Positions 25,914 to 34,228 of a stretch of 64,000 nt of DNA are shown here, one piece after another. Numbering within the stretch: position 1 is the first letter of the stretch; every line of letters starts with the position of its first letter. The notes under the pieces are model-generated. The model had not been told where the DNA came from. It did not search any database and saw only the letters and a program-made list of their open reading frames with translations. The stretch spans positions 1-64,000 of the forward strand of contig ONGE01000009.1 of assembly GCA_900317325.1 (NCBI GenBank), in the 5' to 3' direction. The position numbers were made by a program, and so were the translations under genes. This stretch comes from an uncultured Prevotellaceae bacterium. GTDB lineage: Bacteria > Bacteroidota > Bacteroidia > Bacteroidales > Muribaculaceae.

Positions 25914-25971
25914 TGTTCTTTTTTTAAGCTGTCAGCTTTCAGGCTTTAGCCATTAGCTTAGATGGATAAAA

Positions 25972-27516
25972 TCACATGAGCTTGCGCAGGACGTTGTTCA
26001 GGCTGCACTCGCGGGCGAGGATGGCAGGCAGGTCGGCGATGGCGACGCGCTCCTGCTGCATGGTGTCACGGTCACGCAGGGTGACGGTGTTGTCCTCGAG
26101 GGTCTGGCCATCGACGGTGATGCAATAGGGAGTGCCGATGGCATCCTGGCGGCGGTAGCGCTTGCCCACGGTGTCCTTGTCCTCGTAGTGGCAGGCGAAG
26201 TCAAACTTCAACATGTTCATGATCTCGTGAGCCTTCTCGGGCATGCCGTCCTTGCGGACGAGCGGCAGGATGGCGCACTTGATGGGTGCCAGGGCCTTGG
26301 GCAGGTGGAGCACCACGCGGGTGTCGCCGCCCTCAAGCTGCTGCTCCTCGTAGCTGGAGCACATCACCGACAGGAACATGCGGTCCACGCCGATCGAGGT
26401 CTCGATGACGTAGGGGGTGTAGCTCTCGTTGAGCTCGGCGTCAAAGTACTGGATCTTCTTGCCCGAGAACTTGGCGTGCTGGCTCAGGTCGAAGTCGGTG
26501 CGGCTGTGGATACCCTCCACCTCCTTGAAGCCGAACGGCATCTTGAACTCGATGTCGGTGGCAGCGTTGGCATAGTGGGCGAGCTTCTCGTGGTCGTGGA
26601 AGCGGTACTTCTCGTCGCCCAGGCCCAGGGCCTTGTGCCAGCGCAAGCGCTGCTCACGCCAGTAGTCAAACCACTTCAACTCCTCGCCGGGGCGTACAAA
26701 GAATTGCATCTCCATCTGCTCGAACTCGCGCATGCGGAAAATGAACTGACGGGCAACGATCTCGTTGCGGAAGGCCTTGCCGATCTGTGCGATACCGAAG
26801 GGGATGCGCATGCGGCCGGTCTTCTGTACATTCAGGAAGTTCACGAAGATGCCCTGAGCAGTCTCGGGACGCAGATACACGTCCATCGTCGAGTCGGCGC
26901 TGCTGCCCATCTGGGTCTTGAACATGAGGTTGAACTGACGCACGTCGGTCCAGTTCTTGGTACCGCTCACGGGGTCCACGATCTCATAGTCCACGATAAT
27001 CTGCTTGAGCTCGGCCAGGTCGTTGTCGTTCATGGCCTTCTCGTAGCGGGCGTGCAGCTCGTCGCGCTTCTTCTGGTTCTCGAGCACGCGCGGGTTGGTG
27101 GCGCGGAACATCGCCTCGTCGAACTTGTCGCCGAAGCGCTTGGCGGCCTTCTCACACTCCTTGTTCATCTTCTCCTCGATCTTGGCGATCTCGTCCTCGA
27201 TGAGCACGTCGGCGCGGTAGCGCTTCTTGCTGTCGCGGTTGTCGATCAAGGGATCGTTGAACGCGTCAACGTGGCCCGAAGCCTTCCAGATTGTGGGGTG
27301 CATGAAGATGGCGCTGTCGATGCCCACGATGTTCTCGTGCAGCAGGGTCATCGCCTCCCACCAGTAACGCTTGATATTGTTCTTGAGCTCAACGCCGTTC
27401 TGAGCATAGTCATACACTGCGCCGAGGCCGTCATAGATTTCACTTGAGGGGAACACAAAGCCATATTCCTTGGCGTGCGACACGATTTTCTTGAAAACGT
27501 CTTCCTGTTTTGCCAT
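25972..27516 (-). CDS. glyS: Glycyl-tRNA synthetase, dimeric class II type
   Basis: 514 residues, the usual size of the single-chain (eukaryote/archaea-like) GlyRS rather than the two-subunit GlyQ/GlyS enzyme. Family landmarks: FPSSEIYDGLGAVYDYAQNG at the start, motif 2 in FRNEIVARQFIFRMREFEQ (about 247-265), motif 3 in VIETSIGVDRMFLSVM (about 370-385), and a C-terminal anticodon-binding domain with RYRRQDAIGTPYCITVD. It charges tRNA-Gly in the cytoplasm. Strong promoter directly upstream. No oddities. Confidence 0.96.
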   Translation of the reverse strand: MAKQEDVFKKIVSHAKEYGFVFPSSEIYDGLGAVYDYAQNGVELKNNIKRYWWEAMTLLHENIVGIDSAIFMHPTIWKASGHVDAFNDPLIDNRDSKKRYRADVLIEDEIAKIEEKMNKECEKAAKRFGDKFDEAMFRATNPRVLENQKKRDELHARYEKAMNDNDLAELKQIIVDYEIVDPVSGTKNWTDVRQFNLMFKTQMGSSADSTMDVYLRPETAQGIFVNFLNVQKTGRMRIPFGIAQIGKAFRNEIVARQFIFRMREFEQMEMQFFVRPGEELKWFDYWREQRLRWHKALGLGDEKYRFHDHEKLAHYANAATDIEFKMPFGFKEVEGIHSRTDFDLSQHAKFSGKKIQYFDAELNESYTPYVIETSIGVDRMFLSVMCSSYEEQQLEGGDTRVVLHLPKALAPIKCAILPLVRKDGMPEKAHEIMNMLKFDFACHYEDKDTVGKRYRRQDAIGTPYCITVDGQTLEDNTVTLRDRDTMQQERVAIADLPAILARECSLNNVLRKLM

Positions 27517-27557
27517 TTTTTATTGTATTGTTTTGTTATTGTTTTCATTACAAGCCG

Positions 27558-27588
27558 CAAAGGTACATTTTTTCTAGCAAAGCGACAA
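27558..27588 (-). promoter_or_regulatory. glyS promoter with overlapping inverted repeat
   Basis: Minus-strand TTG (27588-27586), 20-base spacer, TACCTTTG (27565-27558). A 7-bp inverted repeat AGCAAAG/CTTTGCT (27576-27582 and 27591-27597) straddles the -33 element and could be an operator, though it may be chance. Confidence 0.7.
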
Positions 27589-27650
27589 TACTTTGCTGGA
27601 TATTAGGGATATTTAACGGAGAAAACAGAGGGAACGGGGATGACAGAGGG

Positions 27651-27785
27651 GACGGATAAGACGGAGAGGACGGATAAGACGGAGAGGACGGATAAGACGG
27701 AGAGGACGGATAAGACGGATAAGACGGAGAGGACGGATAAGACGGATAAGACGGATAAGACGGAGATAACGGAGATAACGGGAAA
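27651..27785 (+). repeat. 9-bp tandem repeat array (about 15 units)
   Basis: Units of type A (GACGGATAA) and type B (GACGGAGAG) run head to tail in the order A B A B A B A A B A A A, followed by three decayed units. The end AACGGAGATAACGGG (27768-27782) is matched in inverted orientation at 27801-27815 (14 of 15 positions), so the array closes in a hairpin just after the MBOAT stop codon. Noncoding, between MBOAT and glyS. Copy number is likely to vary between strains. Confidence 0.9.
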
Positions 27786-27826
27786 ACGGAGCAAGAGGGC
27801 CCCGTTATTTCCGTTATTTCCGTTTA

Positions 27827-29308
27827 TTAGAACTGGGAGTAGAGGAAGGGCTGGACGGTGGCGCTGGCAAACTGGAGCACGAGTTGGATGAGAACAATGA
27901 AAATGACCAGTTTAACGGCCCAATGCACGTTGATGAACCAGTCGCGCAGCTTGTCCCAGATGTTGCGCGGCACGAAGTGCAGCCCGAAGATGATGGCCAG
28001 CATCAGGCTCCAGGTGAAGCGACGCTCCAGGAATACCGGCAGATAAGCCCACTCAAAGTCGGTGAAGATGTTGGTGATGATCTGGCCTGCGGCATGGAAG
28101 GAGTTGGCCCTGAAGAAAATCCACAGGAAGGCCACGAAACTGAAGGTCAGCAGCCACGAGAAGAAGCGTGTGAGGCGTGTGCTGGCGATGGTGTCGAGCC
28201 AGGGCTTGCACAGCTTGTGGACACACAGCGCGATGCCATGGCCCGCACCCCAAACGACGAAGGTCCAGGCCGCTCCGTGCCACAGTCCACCCAACAGCAT
28301 GGTCACCATGAGGTTGAAGTGCTGGCGCAGGGTGCCCTTGCGGTTGCCGCCCAGGGGGATATAGACATAGTCGCGCAGCCACGTTGACAGCGTGATGTGC
28401 CAGCGGTGCCAGAACTCGGTGACGTTCAACGAGCGATAGGGATAGTTGAAGTTGATGCCCAGGTTAAAGCCCATGATGCTTCCCAAGCCGATGGCCATGT
28501 CGCTGTAGCCCGAGAAGTCACAATAGATCTGCATCGTGAAGCCCAGCACTGCCATCAGCAACTCAAAGCCGGTGTAACCCGTGGGATTGCCGAAAGCGAT
28601 ATTGTTGTACTGAGCGATGTAGTCGGCAAAGACCGCCTTCTTGAGGATTCCCAGCATGACGAGCCAAAAGCCACCGTATATCATCTCGCGAGTAGCGGGT
28701 TTGTTCTCCTGCAACTGCGGGATGAAATCACGCGAACGCACGATGGGGCCAGCCACCAAGCAGGGGAAATAGGACAGGAAGAACAGGTGGTCGAGATAGT
28801 CGTCAACCGGCTGAATCTTGCCCTTATAGACATCGACTACATAGCTGATGGTGCGGAAGGTGTAGAACGACACACCCACCGGCATAATCAGGTCCAGGGG
28901 CTGGAAATTGCCATGCACCAGCGCATTCCAGTTCCAGATCACGAAGTTACTGTACTTGAAGAACAGCAGGATGCCCAACGAGAAGACAAGCGACACCGTC
29001 AAGGCGATGCGCCGCTCGGTGCGGTTCTTGCTCGACTCGATGAACTGCGCCACCCACCAGTCGAAGATGGATGTCGCAACGAGCAAGAGGAAGAACAATC
29101 CGCTGGACTTGTAGAAGAAATAAAGGCTGAAGGCGATGACAAAGAGCATCATCTTCTTGCGGCGGGACTTGAGCAGGGCATATACCGGCAGGAACAGCAG
29201 GAACAGCACCCAGAACAGTCCGCTGGTGAACAGCATGGGCTCGTCGCGGTTGAAGGTCAACAGCGACAGCAGTTGCGTTATGTCGATCGTGTCTAGTATC
29301 ATGGTCAT
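27827..29308 (-). CDS. MBOAT family O-acyltransferase (AlgI-like)
   Basis: 493 residues, polytopic with about ten membrane helices. Typical features are SFYTFRTISYVVDVYKG (about 147-163), FLSYFPCLVAGPIVRSRDFIPQL (about 178-200), the RYRSLNVTEFWHRWHITLSTWLRDYVYIPLG region (about 285-315) and the catalytic-His segment LLGGLWHGAAWTFVVWGAGHG (about 337-357). Such proteins move acyl groups, usually acetyl, across the membrane for polysaccharide or peptidoglycan modification. Its ATG overlaps the stop of the SGNH gene by four bases (ATGA), so the two act together like AlgI/AlgJ or PatA/PatB. The polymer modified is not known. Confidence 0.93.
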   Translation of the reverse strand: MTMILDTIDITQLLSLLTFNRDEPMLFTSGLFWVLFLLFLPVYALLKSRRKKMMLFVIAFSLYFFYKSSGLFFLLLVATSIFDWWVAQFIESSKNRTERRIALTVSLVFSLGILLFFKYSNFVIWNWNALVHGNFQPLDLIMPVGVSFYTFRTISYVVDVYKGKIQPVDDYLDHLFFLSYFPCLVAGPIVRSRDFIPQLQENKPATREMIYGGFWLVMLGILKKAVFADYIAQYNNIAFGNPTGYTGFELLMAVLGFTMQIYCDFSGYSDMAIGLGSIMGFNLGINFNYPYRSLNVTEFWHRWHITLSTWLRDYVYIPLGGNRKGTLRQHFNLMVTMLLGGLWHGAAWTFVVWGAGHGIALCVHKLCKPWLDTIASTRLTRFFSWLLTFSFVAFLWIFFRANSFHAAGQIITNIFTDFEWAYLPVFLERRFTWSLMLAIIFGLHFVPRNIWDKLRDWFINVHWAVKLVIFIVLIQLVLQFASATVQPFLYSQF

Positions 29309-30108
29309 TTAGGGGGTTGATAGATGACGATGCGGGAGGCACGGCTGATGCCCTCGGCAGGCTTGGCCAGGCGGATGGGATGAGCACCACGCTCGCCCAG
29401 CCACTTGACTACTCGGTCCATCCACAGGTGAGCCGATGCGCGGGTGGGATGAGCACCGTCGCGGCTGCGCTCAAACTTGTCTTTGGCGCTCAGGTAGAAG
29501 CAGCCCTCGTCAACTTCCTGTTGCAGCAGGTCGTTGATACCCGTGTCCTCGTCCCAGTTGGGCGGGCCGATCCACACATAGGGGATGTCGCCAATCTCGG
29601 CCAGCATCTTCTTGAGGTGCGGACGACGGGCACGCTTGATGTCGGGAACATACAGCTCGTTGGCACCCAGGCACACAAAGATGTAGTCAGGATGGTAGGT
29701 GTTGATGAGTTCGGTCAAGCGGCCGCTCTCGCCCCAGCACAGGGTAGAGCTGCTGTACCAGATCACTTCGACCAGCTTGTGGCCGTTCTTGTCACAGTAT
29801 TTTGCCAATCGTGGAGCCAGACCCTCGAGCATCGAGTCACCGATGAAGAGGATGTTCTTGGCCGTGGTGTCCATCGGGGCACGCCAGCCCTTGGGATGCT
29901 TGCCGTTGGGCAGACGCCCGCTGGCATCGAGTGTGTCGGTGTCCTTTGCGGGCCTGGATGTCATCTCGGCACCCAGGTCCCTGGCAAAGGTTGCAGTCTT
30001 GATTTCCAGCCCGCCCACAGTGATGCCGTCCTGCCAGAACGACAAGACCACAAAGGTGAGAAGGGCGACAAGCAACAGGGTCCAAAGGCCCCAATACGGT
30101 TTATTCAT
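29305..30108 (-). CDS. SGNH/GDSL-family membrane-anchored acyltransferase partner
   Basis: 267 residues. An N-terminal membrane anchor (about 8-25) is followed by an extracytoplasmic SGNH domain: block I FIGDSMLEG with Ser92, block III CLGANELY (about 156-163), and DGAHPT near residue 221 supplying Asp and His. Members paired with MBOAT proteins transfer the acyl group to the glycan outside the membrane, so this is the likely second step of the system. Translationally coupled to the MBOAT gene. It starts 35 bases after the epimerase gene, so the group 34053-27827 may be one operon. Confidence 0.88.
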   Translation of the reverse strand: MNKPYWGLWTLLLVALLTFVVLSFWQDGITVGGLEIKTATFARDLGAEMTSRPAKDTDTLDASGRLPNGKHPKGWRAPMDTTAKNILFIGDSMLEGLAPRLAKYCDKNGHKLVEVIWYSSSTLCWGESGRLTELINTYHPDYIFVCLGANELYVPDIKRARRPHLKKMLAEIGDIPYVWIGPPNWDEDTGINDLLQQEVDEGCFYLSAKDKFERSRDGAHPTRASAHLWMDRVVKWLGERGAHPIRLAKPAEGISRASRIVIYQPPK

Positions 30109-30143
30109 TCAGTTATTGATCGTGTGGTGTTGTTTTACAAGGG

Positions 30144-31310
30144 TTACTTGAGGAGTTCGATACCCAGGCCGGGACGGTCGTGCAAGGTGATCTTGCCGTT
30201 CTCGACGGTCATGCCCGTGAAGCGGTCGTTGGCGATGAGCAGGTTACCGTCCAGGTCGGCGTAGTCCACTACGGGCGACAGGTTGGCGGCAGCGGTCACG
30301 GCACAGGAGGTCTCGGTCATGCAACCGATCATCACCTTCATGTCGAGGGCACGGGCCAGGGTCACCATCTTGTGGGCCTCGTACAGGCCGGTGCTCTTCA
30401 TCAGCTTGATGTTGATGCCGTCATACACGCCCTTGAACCTGACGATGTCAGGCAGACGCTGGAAGGCCTCGTCGGCGATGATGGGCAGCGGCGAACGCTC
30501 GCGCAGCCATGCAGTCTCGTCGATCCAGGTCTTGTCGAAGGGCTGTTCGACGAAAATACAATTGCGCTCCTTGAGCCAGTGGCACATCTCCAGTGCATAC
30601 TCCTTGTCTTTCCAGCCCTGGTTGCAGTCCACGCAGATGGGCACGTCGGGCATCATCTCGTTGATGATGTTGATAGTCGCCTGATCCTGGTCCAGACCCA
30701 TCTTGGCCTTGATGAGCTTGTAGGGGCGGGCCTCCTCGACCTTCTGGCGAACGACCTCGGGGGTGTCGATGCCGATGGTGAAGCTGGTCACGGGCGTCTT
30801 GTCAGGGTTGTAGCCCCAAATCTTGTACCAGGGCTGTCCCATGATCTTGCCCAGCAGATCGTGCAGAGCGATATCGATACTGGCCTTGGCGGCACGGTTG
30901 TTCTCTTCGACACTGTCCACATAGGTCAGGATGTCCTCGATGCAGAAGGGATCCTTGAACTGTTCCAGGTCAAGCTTGTTGAGGAAAGCGGTAACGCTCT
31001 CGACGCTCTCGCCCAGGTAAGGCGGCATCGAGGCCTCGCCATAGCCCTTGATGCCCTCATACTCCAGCGTCACCTGCACGTCGGGGGTGGTGGTGCGGCT
31101 GTAACGCGCCAGATTGAAGGCGTGGCGCAACTTCAACTCATAGGGGAAGAACGAGAGTTTCAGTTTTCCCGTCTTGGCCACCTTGTTCACACGAGGAACA
31201 GCTTTTTTACTTCTCTTTTTGGTTACGCGCTCTACAGCGTCGATCGATACAGGGGATGCGGCGGCGATAGCCGTCAGTCCCATTCCTGCAATAAATTTTC
31301 TGCGATCCAT
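30144..31310 (-). CDS. Dipeptide epimerase (L-Ala-D/L-Glu), enolase superfamily
   Basis: 388 residues. The start MDRRKFIAGMGLTAIAAASP resembles a Tat signal (RR-K-F), so the enzyme may be exported, unlike cytoplasmic YkfB/YcjG. The muconate-lactonizing subgroup residues are in place: K201-x-K203 (catalytic base), metal ligands D228, E255 and D280, and K302 on the opposite face. It should convert L-Ala-D-Glu from peptidoglycan to L-Ala-L-Glu. The neighbouring NlpC/P60 and transglutaminase genes fit a muropeptide recycling group. Confidence 0.9.
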   Translation of the reverse strand: MDRRKFIAGMGLTAIAAASPVSIDAVERVTKKRSKKAVPRVNKVAKTGKLKLSFFPYELKLRHAFNLARYSRTTTPDVQVTLEYEGIKGYGEASMPPYLGESVESVTAFLNKLDLEQFKDPFCIEDILTYVDSVEENNRAAKASIDIALHDLLGKIMGQPWYKIWGYNPDKTPVTSFTIGIDTPEVVRQKVEEARPYKLIKAKMGLDQDQATINIINEMMPDVPICVDCNQGWKDKEYALEMCHWLKERNCIFVEQPFDKTWIDETAWLRERSPLPIIADEAFQRLPDIVRFKGVYDGINIKLMKSTGLYEAHKMVTLARALDMKVMIGCMTETSCAVTAAANLSPVVDYADLDGNLLIANDRFTGMTVENGKITLHDRPGLGIELLK

Positions 31311-31369
31311 ATATTCTTGATTATAAAGTAAACATTCTCTTAACTAACAAGACAGACTAGCCCATCTCA

Positions 31370-31417
31370 CTAATCACTAATCTCTAACCTTTAACCTCTA
31401 ACCTTTAACCTTTAACC
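31370..31417. repeat. Short degenerate CTAACCTTTAACC repeat
   Basis: Six- to seven-base units of the form CTAAYC / CTTTAAC repeated seven times in the 123-base gap between the epimerase and NlpC/P60 genes. Similar low-complexity runs occur at 7311-7337, 25925-25965, 43004-43035 and 48160-48190. Confidence 0.7.
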
Positions 31418-31433
31418 AGCAAACACCGTTTGC

Positions 31434-32588
31434 TCAAAAATACCACGGGTGGTTCTTGAGGGCGATGATGCCCTTGGTGCCCACCATGCCCTTGATGCGG
31501 CTGGCGCTCAAGGGGGAGTACAGGTAAGGATAATCGCTGGCCGTGGGTATCAGGCTGTTGATCTTGACCTGTCCCGAGCAGTGGATGTACTTGCCATCGC
31601 GCAAGTAGATGCCCACGTGGGTCACGCGGCCCGTCTTCTCGTTGCCGAAGAACAACAGGTCACCCGTCTCGTACTGGTGCCAGTCGGTGCCCTTCTTCAT
31701 GATCTTGCCCGTGAGCGCCTGCTGCGAGGCGTCGCGCTGCAAGATGATGCCGTTGCTCAGGTAGCTCACCTTGGTCAGTCCCGAACAGTCGGTCACCTTG
31801 GTCGTTGTGCCACCCCACAGGTAGCTTGAACCCATCATGCGACGGGCGGTCTTCTCGATTTGGGCGGCACTGAAGCCCTGCTGACTCCACTGCGACAGTT
31901 CGGACACATCGGCGCCATCGACCCACCCCACTCTACCGTCGGGGGTGGCGAGTTTGTACCATCGACCCTGTTCGGCCTTTAATTCCAGGATGTTGCCCAT
32001 CACCAGGTCGCTCACCGTCTCATCGCCGTGAGGCTCGGTCACCAATCGTGAATCATAGGCCGTGACAATGTAGCGCTTGGCTTTGCGCCAGGCCTTCATC
32101 TGGGCCTCGGTCTTAAAAGCCAGGGAACTCTCGGGGACATAGGCGATGTAGTCATCGGACATCTGCACGCGGTACCAGTCGTCACACTTCTGCAGGACCT
32201 TGAGCGGTGAGCCCATGATGCCCTGGGTGGCCATTTCGGCACTGTGCTTGGGCTCGGTGCGCAGCGTGGCGATGCTCAGTTTGATGAGCGCCCACTTGCG
32301 AGCTGCGGGGATGCCATCCTCGAGGACGGTGATCTTGTCGGTATAGCCGCTATAGCCGTTTTTAATCATAGCGGCCTGGATGGCCTTTTTCTGTGCCTGG
32401 GTGCCGACGGTTCCTGACACCACCCACTTGCTGCCCTGCTGCGTGGCCTGGACATCCCACACGGCGGTACGTTTATCAGGAGCGATGCGCTGCTTGAGGT
32501 CGTTCAATGCCTCGACAGGGGTAATCGCCATGGCTACTAAACTGGTCATCGCCAGTACAAATGCAATAATTAATGACTTGATATTCAT
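31434..32588 (-). CDS. NlpC/P60 cell-wall peptidase with SH3-like domains (YkfC-like)
   Basis: 384 residues with signal peptide (LVAMA). A short N-terminal domain (about 23-90), two SH3-like domains (about 95-235), then the NlpC/P60 domain: YLWGGTTTKVTDCSGLTK with the catalytic Cys near 268, RVTHVGIYL with the His near 319, and IHCSG with the third polar residue near 333. The layout matches gamma-D-glutamyl-L-diamino acid endopeptidases of the YkfC type, which release L-Ala-D-Glu from wall peptides. That product is the substrate of the next gene in the operon, the dipeptide epimerase. Confidence 0.92.
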   Translation of the reverse strand: MNIKSLIIAFVLAMTSLVAMAITPVEALNDLKQRIAPDKRTAVWDVQATQQGSKWVVSGTVGTQAQKKAIQAAMIKNGYSGYTDKITVLEDGIPAARKWALIKLSIATLRTEPKHSAEMATQGIMGSPLKVLQKCDDWYRVQMSDDYIAYVPESSLAFKTEAQMKAWRKAKRYIVTAYDSRLVTEPHGDETVSDLVMGNILELKAEQGRWYKLATPDGRVGWVDGADVSELSQWSQQGFSAAQIEKTARRMMGSSYLWGGTTTKVTDCSGLTKVSYLSNGIILQRDASQQALTGKIMKKGTDWHQYETGDLLFFGNEKTGRVTHVGIYLRDGKYIHCSGQVKINSLIPTASDYPYLYSPLSASRIKGMVGTKGIIALKNHPWYF

Positions 32589-32628
32589 GATATTTTAAAT
32601 TTTCAACGTTATATCCAGTTGCTAAAAG

Positions 32629-34053
32629 CTATTTGTTAATCGATTCAATAGAATTCACCTTCAGGTGGCTGTCCCACTTGTCATAGAACAGGTTACCCTT
32701 GCGCCACTCGACCTCACCGGGCTGGAAATCGACCGTCTCGCTGCGGATGTAGGTCTTAGGCGGACTCAACTTGTCGCCCACGCCCTCGTTGCTGGCCATG
32801 CGATAGACATCGATGCCCGTGGCATAGTAGTCGTTCAAGGCAGTGCCCACGGCGCTGCGACCGAATGACGGGTCGGTGGGAATCCAGCCGATGCCCTCGA
32901 AATAAGTCTCGCACCAGTCATGCCAGTTAATCTCGTCGGGATGCAGCATCCAGCCGCTCTCCCATCGTGCGGGAATACCCAGCGAGCGCACCAGTGTGAT
33001 GTAGAGCAATCCCACCTGTCCGCAGTCACCGTGATTGTTCTCGATGACATACTGGGGGATATTGGACAGCGTGCTGTATTCGCGGGCACCTGCCCACGGC
33101 AGGTTGTGGCCGATCCACTCATAGACCTTGGCGGCCTGCAACACGGGATTGGTCTCATTGCCCACAATCTTGCGGGCCAGGGCGCGCATCTCGTCGGTGA
33201 TGATGACGTGGCGCGGCTCGTCGCCGGTGAACTTGATGTACTCGGGGTTGGTCTTGTCATAGGGCTCCAGCATGGCGATGAGGTCCTGCTGGCTGTAGTG
33301 GCGCTCACCCACATCGTAGGAGAAGGTGTACTCGAAGTGCGTGGGCTGTCCCTTGACGGCCACGGCCTCCATATACACCGTGTGGTGCTTGCTGCCCTCG
33401 CTATAGGTCACCGGACGGTTGCTGCTCTCGAGGCGGATGTTCTTCTGGCGCAGGTTCTCGTAGGGGAACGGCATCCACACGCGCAAGGTCTCGCCGGCAG
33501 GAACAGCATCGGCATCGACGTCGAGGGTGAAGGTGATGTTCACGTGACGCCAGTCGCGCACGTTGTTCGCGTCGGCCGGTGTGCGCATGGCCTCCAGGTA
33601 ATACTTGCGGCGGGTGAGGAAACTCTCGTGGTTGTCGGCAGCGTTCTGGGCGGCGAACTCCTTGCCCAGGAGCCACAGGTTACCCACGCTCTTGCGGAAC
33701 CACATCTCCTTGCCGTCGATGTTCATCACCTCGAGGGCACGGGTACGTTTCCAATTCTCGATCTGCGCATCGGTAGCCTCGGGCATTTTGGCGCGGATGA
33801 GTTTCACGCCCTCCTCAGGGGTGATGCGGAAGTCGGTGCGTATGCGCTGCATGATGGTACGCAGCGAGTCGATGCGCACGGCATCGGCCTGGCGCACTTT
33901 CTTGGGCAGCGATTTCATCACTTTCTCGGCACGGGCAAATTCACCCTGTGCAATCAACTGGTCCACCTGGGGCTGCCAGTCCTGGGCCATGGCGAGCGGT
34001 GACACGGCCATGACGGCCACTACTGTCGCTAATAAATGCTTCTTGAGTTTCAT
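32629..34053 (-). CDS. Secreted transglutaminase-like cysteine protease
   Basis: 474 residues from ATG 34053 with signal peptide ending SPLAMA-QD; the earlier in-frame ATG 34110 lies upstream of the predicted promoter. Residues about 25-300 are helical and beta sequence with no recognised domain. The transglutaminase core has a complete triad: Cys in NNHGDCGQVGLLY (about 360), His in INWHDWCETYF (about 398) and Asp in WIPTDPSFG (about 413). It is first in a leftward group with NlpC/P60 and the epimerase, so cleavage of peptidoglycan-derived peptides is likely. Confidence 0.88.
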   Translation of the reverse strand: MKLKKHLLATVVAVMAVSPLAMAQDWQPQVDQLIAQGEFARAEKVMKSLPKKVRQADAVRIDSLRTIMQRIRTDFRITPEEGVKLIRAKMPEATDAQIENWKRTRALEVMNIDGKEMWFRKSVGNLWLLGKEFAAQNAADNHESFLTRRKYYLEAMRTPADANNVRDWRHVNITFTLDVDADAVPAGETLRVWMPFPYENLRQKNIRLESSNRPVTYSEGSKHHTVYMEAVAVKGQPTHFEYTFSYDVGERHYSQQDLIAMLEPYDKTNPEYIKFTGDEPRHVIITDEMRALARKIVGNETNPVLQAAKVYEWIGHNLPWAGAREYSTLSNIPQYVIENNHGDCGQVGLLYITLVRSLGIPARWESGWMLHPDEINWHDWCETYFEGIGWIPTDPSFGRSAVGTALNDYYATGIDVYRMASNEGVGDKLSPPKTYIRSETVDFQPGEVEWRKGNLFYDKWDSHLKVNSIESINK

Positions 34054-34080
34054 AGTTGCCTTTGCAATTGTTTTAACGGG

Positions 34081-34114
34081 CAAATTTACACCATTTTTCT
34101 GGAAAGCCATCCAA
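34081..34114 (-). promoter_or_regulatory. Candidate promoter of the wall-recycling group
   Basis: TAAATTTG on the minus strand (34088-34081) with TTG at 34114-34112; the 23-base spacer is longer than ideal. Start expected near 34074, 20 bases before ATG 34053. Confidence 0.5.
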
Positions 34115-34146
34115 TTTCACACCAATAGTTATCAACATGAAGTAAG

Positions 34147-34181
34147 AAAAAACACTGCAGGCCGATACTGAGCCTGCAGTG
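34147..34181 (-). terminator. Terminator of the dockerin-tailed gene at 34229
   Basis: Minus-strand CACTGCAGGC (34181-34172) pairs perfectly with GCCTGCAGTG (34162-34153), then TTTTTT. Confidence 0.92.
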
Positions 34182-34228
34182 AACTGTTTATCATTCTCCC
34201 CCCTTGGAGGAAACGCTCTTGAACAATC

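Noticed and set aside
27603-27794. Frame encoding repeated Ser-Val-Leu, and possible CRISPR array
   Set aside because: A by-product of the 9-bp tandem repeat. There are no unique spacers between units and no cas genes, so it is not CRISPR.
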